Shown piece after piece: positions 1 through 13,386 of a stretch of DNA of 64,000 nt. Below the pieces are notes generated by a model. That model was not told where the DNA came from, ran no database searches, and worked only from the letters and a program-made list of their open reading frames with translations. The translations under genes and the position numbers were made by a program. Location of the stretch: positions 1,215,001 through 1,279,000 of the forward strand of contig JACVVK020000167.1 of NCBI GenBank assembly GCA_018292915.2. The letters run 5' to 3'. How positions within the stretch are numbered: the stretch's first letter is position 1; the number at the start of each line of letters is the position of its first letter. This DNA is from Batillaria attramentaria (taxonomy: Eukaryota > Mollusca > Gastropoda > Batillariidae).

Positions 1-2766
1 CTTGCAAAAACCCAAACACATGAGGTCGTGTGAGCTCGCCTAGCTGGTTGACGTCACAACTTGTTGGCGTATGCGAGGTTCTACATGGGTGAATGAATTC
101 TTGTAATAAAGTCGTTCCCCTTTGACAGAGTTACTTCCCGCAGACCTGACTGACAGACGATTGCTTACTGGTATCGGAGAAGAGACCCTCTCTCTCTCTC
201 TCTCGCCTTAGACGCGCGCTTGCGCGCGCACGCACGCACCCCCCCCCCCCCTCCCCCTACACACACACACACACACATTATGCAAAGACCTTGGAATCAG
301 AAAGACGCGTCACTCCTGCCCTCGTAAGAGAGACATATAGCGGGACAACGCGAAGAGTTGTCTGCCCGCATTAGCGCGCATCCTAGATCTGGCCCCTATA
401 GTGACAGCATGGCGGAAAGTGGAAAGCGATCACAAAAGCATGCAATTGTGTTCTGCGCCGAATTGTTCAAATAACAGACAAATATAAACGGGGAAACACT
501 TCTTTTCGTATTCCTGTTGAAAAACAAACATTTTTTTTTTCGCTTTCTTGACAAAAAAAAAAAGAAAAAGACCTCAAGTGGTACGTGTGCATGCAGTGTA
601 AACTAACAGTAAACACACGCGGCTGACGCAGATACAGCGTAATTTTTTTCCCTGACAACTTTACAAATCACGGTGACTTAAATTGTGCTAGCGTCTACCT
701 GCATCTAAATTCAGAACACACACACAGAACAAAATCATCCGGCTGAACTTCATTCTAACCATTGTAAAACCATATCACAACATAGAATCTGCTGGATCGT
801 CGGTCGCAGATATGATTAATGCTGAGTTAGCAGGAAGTATTCAGCGGATGCGTCCATCTTTGGATCTCTCGCACATTCGATCTTTCTGTGTTCCGTACTA
901 GTTTTACTTGAACACATCGAACGAAATGCACTGCGTAGCCTACGTACAGCAGTGAAAGCCAAACTAGATCTTTCGTTCGTCCTCCGGAACTTTGAGAGTA
1001 CTTATGTTTTCCATAGGCCTAAAACACATGCGAAATATATGGGGGGAGACCACCTGTCAGTCGCTGACATCTTCGTTTTTGTTTATTTTCTTAAAATGTT
1101 TTACGGCGGCTAGTGTAGGGTTGGGTCAAACAACTGCGTAGATCTGCGGGATGCGCGCTACAACTCTTACGCGTTGTCCCTCAAAGGGAGGTAAGTGAAC
1201 TATCTTTATGTTTCCAAGATCTTTGCATTATGCTTCTGAGTGTGAGTCAGTGGCAAAAACGAAACCCACTGAAATTCCCGCTTTCCACATGTCAAGTTGT
1301 AGAGACTCTTGCGAAAAGATACTGCATTTCGATGCAAAATAATTTCTAGACCATCCCAGAACATGCTGGTGCAGTAACGTCAGTAGATTACGTCACCTTG
1401 GAGAGATTTCGAGCCTTCCAGTAAGTTGAGGAATGTTCTAGATCTTACCTGTTCAGTTCGTAAGCAGCCCTGCACAGCGTTCTGGATTCTTCTTCTTTCA
1501 TGAATTTGTTCTCCGCGCATATTCTGTTCATAAAGTATTGGAGTTGTAGTCTGTTGTATCCCGTATCATCTCTGCGAGTGCACGATGATGGCGACATAGC
1601 ATAAGTAAAATACAACACCACGTCTCCAAACAGAGGAATTCCGAAAGTGGCGAGACACCCCCAAGAAAAAACAGCATCACGTCAATCAAACATGACGCAC
1701 TTACTTTACGTCAGTGCGCGTGCGTCTCTTCTTCGATGTTTGTGAGGCGTGTGGCTTGCAGAGGAAATGTGCTGTGAGTACAAATTTTCGGGTCAACTGA
1801 CGATAACGGCTGCAGTGAATTTTTCTAATTTTTTTGTATATTTTTTATGGCACCCCAGGCTCATTATCTATGTATAGTAGGAGCGATTTTGAGATCTAAA
1901 GTGTGTTCACCAGCACTTTCATCAGGTACGGCTTACGCCAAAAGTATAAAAGCGACAACCTCCAAAATTCACTTAGTTGAGAGTCCGTATTCATGCTATC
2001 TATGTCCAAAAAATGGAGTGGTTTAGGTAAATATTACGCCTTTAAACGCCAGAAAGCCACTTTTTCTAAAAAGGGCGATAACTCGCAAATCATGTGTGCA
2101 ATCGTATCTGGATCGGGCCTTCTATTCAACAATCTTGATTCATTTAGAAACCCCAAATTTGAAATCGATCGGTTCAGTATTTTTGGAGAAATAGGCATCT
2201 GAACTGGGTTCACATGCAATGTCAATTCAGGCTCGGTTTACATGAAAACTATAAGAGCGACCATTTCTAGTAGTGACTCTGTTCAGAGTCCGTATTCAAG
2301 CTATCTACTGCCAAAAAATTGAGTGATTTAAATAAATATTACGCCTGTACACGAAAGACAACCAACTTGTCTCAAAAGGGCGATAACTCCCAAATCACGT
2401 AAGCAATCATCACACGCTTGAATCGTCTAATGTAACATTTTGATATATTTGGATACCCCAAATTTGAAGCCATTCGGTTGAGTATTTTCGAAGAAACGGG
2501 CCTGGACACAATTCACACACGCACACACGCACGCACACACGCACACACATCCGCACAGACGGCACTCACTGAGGAGGAGAAGTGCGTTCGGAACACCATA
2601 CGCGTCAGCATCGATGACGCAAGTTTTCTTACGTCATTGTCAGAGTTACACTTGCAAAATCGTCTCTGCGGGAGATCGGCAGTGACGTGCGTTTGTACCA
2701 CAGCTATGAACGTGGAAATTTTAGCCCGTCCTATTATGTTGTTTCCATTACTATGGAAACAACATA
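1..2766 (-). repeat. X element copy 1, left arm of long inverted repeat (cut by window start)
   Basis: Reads as the reverse complement of 11278-14811 apart from indels. It ends near 2766 with a palindrome made of TATGTTGTTTCCAT and its complement. Inside, 1925-2520 is a tandem dimer of ~304 bp, each half with the text aaatattacgcc and agggcgataactc. No transposase is visible. It lies in intron 1 of gene 1, upstream of the first visible exon. Confidence 0.75.
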
Positions 2767-2769
2767 ACA

Positions 2770-2858
2770 AGATGGCCACTGACCAGCCCAATATGTTGTT
2801 TCCATTTAATCACCTGCTGTCGTCACGGTCGTTCTTTTGTAATGCCATGTATACGGGA

Positions 2859-2922
<64 letters not shown>

Positions 2923-3264
2923 CACACTCTCTCTCTCTCTCTCTCAATGGAAACAACTGACCGGGCTTGTCAGACCAATCTTGGTTTTGGAAGAGAGACG
3001 TCAAGTTGTTTTCTTTGAAATCTATGACGTTTTCCTCATTGGGATGACGCATAATACATTTGACGTAATAACTTTGACTCGGATACAATTCTTGCAATGA
3101 AAGCAGCCCATGAAATTTGAAGTGTTGCTGCTGCGCAGTGTAAAGATCGAATTTATACCGGCTCAATGTGTTTAACAGACAAGTCTGCGCGGCGAACGTT
3201 TTTTCACTATGTGTTATGTCTGCTGCGCGCGCGCGCACACAGACACACACAGACATACGCGCGC

Positions 3265-3297
<33 letters not shown>

Positions 3298-4572
3298 GAC
3301 TTGCGCGAGCCGCGTTTGTGCATGTGCTCCATTGAGACCTATGTGGTGTTCTCTCACTCTACTATGCTATTGAGTGAGAGTCAGTGGGAAAAACAAAGCT
3401 CACTACATCAATGAAACTCCCGCTTTCCCCGTCTACAAATAGAGAACTTCCGAAAAGTGACGACACACCCCCACGTCAATCAAACATGACGTCGGCAAAC
3501 TGACGCTGATACAGTTTTGCGTCAGTGCGCGTGTGCCTTTTCTGCGATGTTTGTGAGGCGTGTGGCTTGTGTAAAGGAAATGTGCTTCGAGTACAAATTT
3601 TCGAGTCAACTGACGACAACGGCTGCAGTGAATTTTTCTAATTTTTTTGTATATTTTTTATGGCACCCCAGGCTCATTATCTATGTATAGTAGGAGCGAT
3701 TTTGAGATCTAAAGTGTGTTCACCAGCACTTTCATCAGGTACGGTTTACGCCAAAAGTATAAAAGCGACAACCTCCAAAATTCACTTAGTTGAGAGTCCG
3801 TATTCATGCTATCTATGTCCCAAAAATGGAGTGGTTTAGGTAAATATTACGCCTTTAAACGCCAGAAAGCCACTTTTTTTGAAAAGGGCGATAACTCGCA
3901 AATCATGTGTGCAATCGTACCTGGATCGGGCCTTCTATTCAACAATCTTGATTCATTTAGAAACCCCAAATTTGAAATCGATCGGTTCAGTATTTTCGGA
4001 GAAATAGGCATCTGAACTGGGTTCACATGCAATGTCAACTCAGGCTCGGTTTACATGAAAACTATAAGAGCGACCATTTTCTAGTAGTGACTCTGTTCAG
4101 AGTCCGTATTCAAGCTATCTACTGCCAAAAAATTGAGTGATTTAAATAAATATTACGCCTGTACACGAAAGACAACCAACTTGTCTCAAAAGGGCGATAA
4201 CTCCCAAATCACTTAAGCAATCATCACACGCTTGAATCGTCTAATGTAACATTTTGATAAATTTGGATACCCCACATTTGAAGCCATTCGGTTAAGTATC
4301 TTCGAAGAAACGGGCCCGGACACAATTCACACACGCACACACATCCGCACAGACGGCACTCAGTGAGGAGGAGAAGCGCGTTCGGAACAGCATACATGCC
4401 AGCATCGATGACGCAGGTTTTCTTACGTCATTGTCAGAGTTACACTTGCATAATCGTCTCTGCGGGAGATCGGCAGTGACGTGCGTTTGTACCACAGATG
4501 CTTGCCTATGAACGTGGAAATTTTAGCCCGTCCTATTATGTTGTTTCCATTACTATGGAAACAACATAAAAA
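2770..4572 (-). repeat. X element copy 2, abutting copy 1
   Basis: Begins with caagatggcc and CAATATGTTGTTTCCAT and ends at 4572 with the same terminal palindrome as copy 1. It is shorter, lacking much of the outer part, but carries the same ~304-bp dimer at 3735-4310. Contains (AC)30 at 2861-2920 and a (GC)n(CA)n stretch around 3227-3297. Confidence 0.7.
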
Positions 4573-4890
4573 CGAGGCAGTCTTTTGCGATTAGGCAGTT
4601 AGAAAAACAAAACACTGTTATTTTCTGAATCTAGATTACTCTTGCTGTTTTCAGTTGCTGTTGCTCCTCCCACCCCCATCCCTTCTTTGCAAGACAGCCC
4701 GAAAGATGGCGCTACCATCGTAGAAGTAAATTTTAAAAATTAGCAGTAGTTATAAGTGTAGTAACAGTAGTATTCAAAGTAGCTGTAGTAGTAGTGGCAC
4801 TGGTTGGAAAGTGCGACTTTCATAGTGCTTAGTGTAAGTCCCCATGACTTCAACAGTACAGAATGTACGATGCATGTTTCGATTCAGCAG
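4573..4890. repeat. Intron 1 end of gene 1; first of two ~100-bp direct repeats around an exon
   Basis: Bases 4667-4800 resemble 5031-5180 (gaagtaaatttta, attagca, gtgtagtaacagtag), so the exon at 4891-4991 sits between imperfect direct repeats about 365 bp apart. Nothing else seen here. Confidence 0.45.
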
Positions 4891-5835
4891 TGGAAGGAGA
4901 TTCGTGTTTTGACAGTCACAACTGCAGTTCCCACAGTTTCGACTTTTCTTCCTGCATCTCGGGCCTGTGGAAATGTGACCAAGTGGAGGAGGTAACACAC
5001 AACTATCACAGCGCTCCCCCCCCCCCCCCCCCCCCCCAGCCCCACCCTTTCTATGCTGACAGCCCAGATGATGGCGGTACCATGAAAAACCACCGCATCG
5101 TTGAAGTAAATTTTAGAAATTAGCAAAAGTAATAAGTGTAGTAACAGTAGTAGTAAAAGTAGCTGTCGTAGTAGTGGGAGTAGTTCTTTATTATAAGGCT
5201 GGGCTCCGAATTACGCCAAGTATCCTGTGTTTTTAATTTAGCTGGCCGATTTCTCAGTCGGGACATCGACATTAATTTTTGACTTGAGTATAGTTATTTA
5301 AACCTTACCTTGTGCTAACCACAACGACTGTACGTATGATGATAATGTTGAAGGCGATGATACTGCCACAGGCATACTGATAAACTGTGTATCTTATTCA
5401 GTCGGATCATTCCATTTTAACACATGAAGAGAACTGCCAACAATACATTTGGAAATGCCATTTGATCTGTTCCAGTTTTGTCAGATGCACATAAATGGTC
5501 TCGTTGTTCATATGAGCTGTGAGGACAGAGACGATATAGATGTGAGTATTTTAAAGGTATTTGACTGACCAACGATTTCGAGTATTCGGTGTCGAAAGCA
5601 CTGCACAACAGGGCGCTGGCACTACGCCTCAGTACACCGACATATTGATAAAGTACTCACGGTATTTCAATTGAGAAGACCGAAGGAGACCGAAAGCATA
5701 CAATGATGTAATAACATCTCTTTTTTTCAGAAATGTACGTCCCATCAGTACAGTAATGACGAATCGTGCAACCCGACTCAAAGTTACACATCACTCGACC
5801 TTGACTGCTACTACTGCTGTTCCCACTCGGGTTGC
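4891..5835 (+). other. Gene 1 cysteine module 1 (three exons)
   Basis: Spread over exons 4891-4991, 5476-5541 and the first part of 5731-5973. It opens with four cysteines (CFDSHNC ... SSC ... GLWKC), continues with FCQM and a CED motif in the short middle exon, and closes with SCNPTQSY followed by CYYCCSHSGC. I cannot assign it to a named family. The CC-x4-C ending recalls three-finger (Ly6) domains, which is only an inference. Confidence 0.7.
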
Positions 5836-6982
5836 TTTTCGGACCTTCAACACCAGTATAGTCATATAACATCACCGAGTACACCGACAGTCCCACCCCC
5901 TGTGATAGCCCGCCGCACTGTGACGAACAGGCATTGCTACGTCTCCGGGAGCTGGGCGTGCAACACTGGAGAGGTAAGGGGCTGTGGCGATCGACGTTTA
6001 TCAAAGAATGTGATAAATGGATGGATAGAGGATGATGATGACATGATGATGATGATAATGAACTGAAAGTGCATCGCATTCCTGTGTGCGCTGTAAACAG
6101 AAATTCTCGGAGAAACTTCATGACATTGGCCTCAAAAGGAAATTTGCTAGTTATCAAAACAGAAACGATGGATTTCCAAATTGTCAGTATAATGATAATA
6201 ATAACAATGATGATGATGATGATGATGATGATGATAATGCATAATGCCCGTTGTATGAGGCCAAACCCCCCTCACAAAAGACTCTACGCGCCTACCAAAA
6301 CCAGTATGAACAGGACATTGATACAATATCAAACTGATTACCAATTGATACAAACCGCCTCAGTAATCCGTGAATCATCACAAGGCTGAAGTATTAGAGT
6401 GTAAGAAAAGGGTCAGAATACTAAGATGCTCAAAAGCACACGTAGAAGACAACAGACAATATCAGCTATCGTAGAGAAAGTTTACAAGGTCATTCAAACG
6501 GTCAGCCTGGAAATATCTTATCACCATCTATCACCTTGCCAAATCTGGTGTTTGTAGTTAGTGAGAAAATGCTAACGTTAACGTTTGTCACAGACGCACA
6601 GATAGACGAATTTAAAAGGGCTATAGCATATGCACATTGTTTACACATGTATGTAAGCCATAAAATAAATGACAAATCAGCATTGTAGTTGTAAAATGTG
6701 TCATTCAACTCATAGGAAATTGTGACTCTGAAGTGTACGTAGTATAGATCTTATTAGAATTCATTCCGTTGCAGTTCTGTGCAGTCAAAGTCGACAGAAA
6801 TCATGCAGTCTCAATGGTGTGTGAGGATGTCAACACTAAGCTGCAGGTAGGAAATAAAGCTGTTTGCATAGCTCACCGTATGTCATACGAGGAACACGGA
6901 AAACGCCGTGTTCGATACAATGTTCACGGTACGAACAGTGAGTTATACTTTCTCTATCAAATTACGCCTCTTTTTTTTTCTC

Positions 6983-7013
<31 letters not shown>

Positions 7014-8416
7014 TTTGGGGGGGGGGGGGGAGGGGGGATGAACTTTCAATGCTCGAGTCGTGAGTTCGAATCCCGGCTGAGGCCAAGTATTTGTGCTGGC
7101 CTTTTTTTTTTTTTTTTTTTTTCGTTGTCCCGTCTTCGATATCACCCACACGTGGTGGAAGAGGACGTTAAACTTGCAGACACTCACTCACTCTACCCGG
7201 CGTTTCTTTTTGTCTTTCAGGTGTGCGAAGCCATACAGTCTTTGAACGAAGTCGCGTGTAATCCAACCCCCGTGGACCCTACAGCCCATTTATTCGGTCA
7301 GTGCGATTTCTGCTGTCCAGACGCGCAGTGCGTGGAGACTCATCTGGGACACGAATATACTACGGTTCAGCCAGTGACACCACAAACCACTGCAACAGTG
7401 ACGTCAGCCATTGCTGTCACCAGCACTCCCGCGATTCTTACCACTACGAAGTCTCACCGGCCGCCAGGTATCAACAGTTGCTACACGTCACCTTGTCTGC
7501 AAGGAGATGACACTGCCACCTGTACGTCAGGCCAGTGGGCTTGTGGTGATGACCAGGTAAGATGACCTGGTGCATCAATTACAAATATTCTGTACCGATA
7601 AAAATTTTGCCTAAGGTTCAAAAAAGCATCGACATTCGGCCTCTACGATGAATGCCGTCGCCGCTGTAGTTGTTGTTGTTGACCGTTTCTCTTTTCCTTT
7701 ATCACTCATTTATGCAGATGACATATTTGATTTTTAAAATTTATTTTGTAATGTTGTTCGTCCATCCTACTTTTTCACTGAGCACTGGGATGGCAACAAC
7801 GAATCAACCAGGGCAACAGTAACAGCAAATCTGTTTATATACATGTATATATGTCGGTGACTTGAGAACGGTACCAGCAGACATCAGTTGAAGAATCATC
7901 ACCGTTTACGCGTTATTTTGTCAGCTGCGTTTACTTATGTTCCAGTTCTGTCAAGTTCTCACGTATCACGACACGGGGACGGTCAGAATGCAGTGCACAT
8001 CTGTCAGTTTGGTTCAAGCGGTGAGATGGTTTAATTTTCGTGTTTCACGCTAAAAATGTCACATGTCAGTCATAAAGCCCTTTTTTTTTCACGTAATTTA
8101 TTGTGTATGTGTGCACAGGTATGCAACCCACAACTTCCAGACTGCCCCCGATCAGAAGATTTTCTGACCCAAAACTGCCTTAAGTGTTGCCATGACGACT
8201 CCTGTGTTAAAGGAATGGTTTCTCAAATCCCACGGACATCGCAACTACCGCCTACGTTACAACAGTCAGCTACATCAAGCCAGCCATCTACGTCGCAACT
8301 GCCCGCAGGGAATACGCAGATAACAGGTACTACGTCAACATCAATGATGTCAACACAGCAACAGGGTGGAGACAAATTAATCAGACTTCTTTTGACATCT
8401 TTCGTACCCGCCAACG

Positions 8417-8484
<68 letters not shown>

Positions 8485-8547
8485 TCACCTGTAGCGTAAG
8501 TTTTCAAGTTATGGAAATGCCTCAGAGCTTGTGCTTGATAGTTAGGT

Positions 8548-8615
<68 letters not shown>

Positions 8616-8701
8616 ACACTGCTGGATGCATGCACATTCTGGCTTTTCTATGTGTGGCTATAGTCTTAGCAGCGTAGTAAGAAACTGACGATCCTTGTAA
8701 A

Positions 8702-8738
<37 letters not shown>

Positions 8739-9256
8739 TTGCAGTGGGCTGTGTGAATTCTTACTCAGATGACTGGTGTGCAAGTGTTGCCAGCATGTGT
8801 GCGGACAGTTACATCGTTAAGCTCTGCCCAAAGACGTGCCATACTTGCGGTAAGCTGGCACTCACAACGCCAGGCTACATTACAGCGACGCCATTTACCA
8901 ATACATAACTTTTTTTTCAAATTATCTTCGAATATGTTCCGGGGTGAGGGTGGGTGGGTGTTTAGGAGTTTAACGTCCTTTTCCACCACGTAAGGGTGAT
9001 ATCAAAGACGGGGCAACGAGAAAAAGGCCAGCACAAACATTTAGCCCCAGCCGGGATTCGAACTCACGACCCGAGCATTGAGAGTCCAATGCTCTACCAT
9101 TTGGCCATCCCGGCTCCCCGAATGTGTTCCGGTCTTTGCAGTATGAGAAAACATGTTTGATAACACCGGGAACTAGGGGGAGGGAATCAGTTGGATTTTA
9201 CACGGACCCCCTTCCTTTACACACTTAATAGCCGATAAAATCATATTTGTATTTCA

Positions 9257-9313
<57 letters not shown>

Positions 9314-9810
9314 GCAGTAATCTGCGAGAATTCGTACGCGGATGATTGGTGTGAAAGCGCTGCCATCATGTGTTCGGACATCCACATTGTTCATCTTTGC
9401 CCAAAGACCTGCAATGCCTGCGGTAAGAAGCGACAAAAACACGTACACTACTCTATGGCAGAGCGCAAGAATTTTAAAACACATCATTTCCTGGGAATTG
9501 ATTTTAATGTTGTCCTGACAACAGCTGTCTAAAGGAAATATGAGTTCTCTAATGCCACTTTCAGGACAATGGACATCGCAACAACCGCCTACGTCGCAAT
9601 CGGTAGTTACGTCACAGCAGCCATCCACGCTACAACTGCCCTCAGAGAATACACAGATGACAACAGCAGACACTACGCCATCATCAGTGACGCCAACGCA
9701 ACAAGGTGGAGGTAAACTAATTATGCATGTCCATTTCTTACACGCTAATCCCCCCCCCCCCCCCTATCTCTCTCCAAAGACCGTAGATAATATTATTATC
9801 TACGGTCTTT

Positions 9811-9857
<47 letters not shown>

Positions 9858-11503
9858 GCCTTCGACGTAGCAACTATGCCTCGCAACATCCGTCAACAGC
9901 ACAACATCTAGTCATCGTCACAGGTCGCTCCTTCAAGTGTTCTGCCCCAGCTCTGTGGAACGCTCTTCCGCCTTACTTGAAATCCAGCACCTCCGCCGAG
10001 TCTTTCAAAACTCATCTTTTCTTGAAGTTCTGATGCAGACGCCACCCCCTCCCCCACTATCCCCCCCACCACTCCCACCCTTTTCCTGTTTTAGTTAAAA
10101 CATCCCCCCCCCCTCCCCCGCGCGCTACGAGCATGCTGTGCATGGAGGTTTTTCTCAGCGCGTTCCAAGACATCATCATCATCATCATCATCATCATCAG
10201 CTGCCGTCTACGTCATAACTGTTAACAGCAGACTCTTCCAGTAAAAGAGAAAAAGTGAACGACTTCGTCCACTTTCCAGACAGGTGCCAGCCCGTGTACA
10301 CTACAAACTGAACATGACATGAAGTCTGCTTCGTAGGTCAAATAATCATGTAGCCGCTGAATAGGTGCGACTTTCTCTTCCAGAAATACACAGTCTTCCC
10401 CCGACGCGCACAGCCAGCAACACAGCTGCAAGTTCTACAGCGGCAACAGCTATGACAAGCGGTGCAGGTGATCCGATAACGACCTTCTTTATTCTTTATT
10501 AGTGTGAAGTTCGATTAATCGTTCAAAAGTCTTTCCAGAAAAAAAATTAACAAAGGTTCATGTGCCATACACGCGCTTTCGGATTATCTCGTTATATTAA
10601 TCAGTCGGCCACTGAAGCATGAAGTGCCTCCTCAAATGCTGAAAAGAAGAACGTAACGGTAGCCTGCAAATAATTACGTTATTATTTTTGTGTGTGTGTA
10701 CTCCTTAGGAATATGTGCTTCCTGCAGCAATTTGGACTGCCTTATAATGCATCAGTCCAGCACACAGTGTCTACTCTCCCAGCCCTTCTGTATGACGTCT
10801 ATTACCGATACTGAAAACGGCAGAAGTGAAATCAGCAGAAGGTTATACAACTCATACTTTTACTCTCCCTTTTCTTTTTAACGATGCACCGCGTGCAAGG
10901 TTCATATTTAAAAACATGGGTGGTTTTGCACCCTGACGTACAGCGATGGTTTTGCAACGTTTTTGTTGTTTATTTACTTGTTCATTTACGGACAAATTGA
11001 CACAGGCTTTCATTAGCAATTCACCAATACCCTTATTTAATGACATGAAAGCTCGTTGATCTAGCATGAAAACTGACTGAGCTATGGACGTTTGAATGAA
11101 AGTATAGGTGCAATTGCACTAACAAGGTACGGCGAAGGTAAATCATGCATTCTGAAATACGTGTTATAGCCATTTCATACCTGAAGCCGGAATCCGCTGG
11201 CTCAACCGGTCGAGGCTTCGAATCCCAACAGAGCCAAAACTTTTGTCAAGGGTTTTTTTGTTGTTGTTGTTGTTGTTTTTATGTTGTTTCCATAGTAATG
11301 GAAACAACATAATAGGACGGGCTAAAATTTCCACGTTCATAGGCAAGCATCTGTGGTACAAACGCACGTCACTGCCGATCTCCCGCAGAGACGATTATGC
11401 AAGTGTAACTCTGACAATGACGTAAGAAAACCTGCGTCATCGATGCTGGCATGTATGCTGTTCCGAACGCGCTTCTTCTCCTCACTGAGTGCCGTCTGTA
11501 TGG

Positions 11504-11539
<36 letters not shown>

Positions 11540-13330
11540 TGTGTCCGGGCCCGTTTCTTCGAAAATACTCAACCGAATGGCTTCAAATTTGGGGTATCCA
11601 AATTTATCAAAATGTTACATTAGACGATTCAAGCGTGTGATGATTGCTTAAGTGATTTGGGAGTTATCGCCCTTTTGAGACAAGTTGGTTGTCTTTCGTG
11701 TACAGGCGTAATATTTATTTAAATCACTCAATTTTTTGGCAGTAGATAGCTTGAATACGGACTCTGAATTGACTCACTACTAGAAAATGGTCGCTCTTAT
11801 AGTTTTCATGTAAACCGAGCCTGAGTTGACATTGCATGTGAACCCAGTTCAGATGCCTATTTCTCCGAAAATACTGAACCGATCGATTTCAAATTTGGGG
11901 TTTCTAAATGAATCAAGATTGTTGAATAGAAGGCCCGATCCAGGTACGATTGCACACATGATTTGCGAGTTATCGCCCTTTTCAGAATAAGTGGCTTTCT
12001 GGCGTTTAAAGGCGTAATATTTACCTAAACCACTCCATTTTTGGGACATAGATAGCATGAATACGGACTCTCAACTAAGTGAAGTTTGGAGGTTGTCGCT
12101 TTTATACTTTTGGCGTAAGCCGTACCTGATGAAAGTGCTGGTGAACACACTTTAGATCTCAAAATCGCTCCTACTATACATAGATAATGAGCCTGGGGTG
12201 CCATAAAAAATATACAAAAAAATTAGAAAAATTCACTGCAGCCGTTATCGTCAGTTGACTCGAAAATTTGTACTCACAGCACATTTCCTCTGCAAGCCAC
12301 ACGCCTCACAAACATCGAAGAAGAGACGCACGCGCACTGACGTAAAGTAAGTGCGTCATGTTTGATTGACGTGATGCTGTTTTTTCTTGGGGGTGTCTCG
12401 CCACTTTCTTTCGGAATTCCTCTGTTTGGAGACGTGGTGTTGTATTTTACTTATGCTATGTCGCCATCATCGTGCACTCGCAGAGATGATACGGGATACA
12501 ACAGACTACAACTCCAATACTTTATGAACAGAATATGCGCGGAGAACAAATTCATGAAAGAAGAAGAATCCAGAACGCTGTGCAGGGGGGCTGCTTACGT
12601 CAGATCTAGAACATTCCTCAACTTACTGGAAGGCTCGAAATCTCTCCAAGGTGACGTAATCTACTGACGTTACTGCACCAGCATGTTCTGGGATGGTCTA
12701 GAAATTATTTTGCATCGAAATGCAGTATCTTTTCGCAAGAGTCTCTACAACTTGACATGTGGAAAGCGGGAATTTCAGTGGGTTTCGTTTTTGCCACTGA
12801 CTCACACTCAGAAGCATAATGCAAAGATCTTGGAAACATAAAGATAGTTCACTTACCTCCCTTTGAGGGACAACGCGTAAGAGTTGTCTGCGCGCATTAG
12901 CGCGCATCCCGCAGATCTACGCAGTTGTTTGACCCAACCCTACACTAGCCGCCGTAAAACATTTTAAGAAAATAAACAAAAACGAAGATGTCAGCGACTG
13001 CCAGGTGGTCTCCCCCCATATATTTCGCATGTGTTTTAGGCCTATGGAAAACATAAGTACTCTCAAAGTTCCGGAGGACGAACGAAAGATCTAGTTTGGC
13101 TTTCACTGCTGTACGTAGGCTACGCAGTGCATTTCGTTCGATGTGTTCAAGTAAAACTAGTACGGAACACAGAAAGATCGAATGTGCGAGAGATCCAAAG
13201 ATGGACGCATCCGCTGAATACTTCCTGCTAACTCAGCATTAATCATATCTGCGACCGACGATCCAGCAGATTCTATGTTGTGATATGGTTTTACAATGGT
13301 TAGAACGAAGTTCGGCCGGATGATTTTGTT

Positions 13331-13386
<56 letters not shown>

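Noticed and set aside
1993..2202. A 69-codon frame present in all three X copies (also 3806-4015 and 11849-12058)
   Set aside because: It is open in every copy, but most differences change residues and the opposite strand is open too, so it is probably a property of the repeat.
2478..2960. Open frames across (CA)n, (CT)n and (GT)n tracts on both strands
   Set aside because: Dinucleotide repeats have no stop codons in several frames; the peptides are Thr-His, Val-Cys, Ser-Leu or Glu-Arg runs with no other coding signal.
8745..9422. Reading the ShK exons as a toxin gene
   Set aside because: ShK domains occur in many non-toxic secreted proteins; here they are part of a ~600-residue mosaic and nothing shows toxicity.
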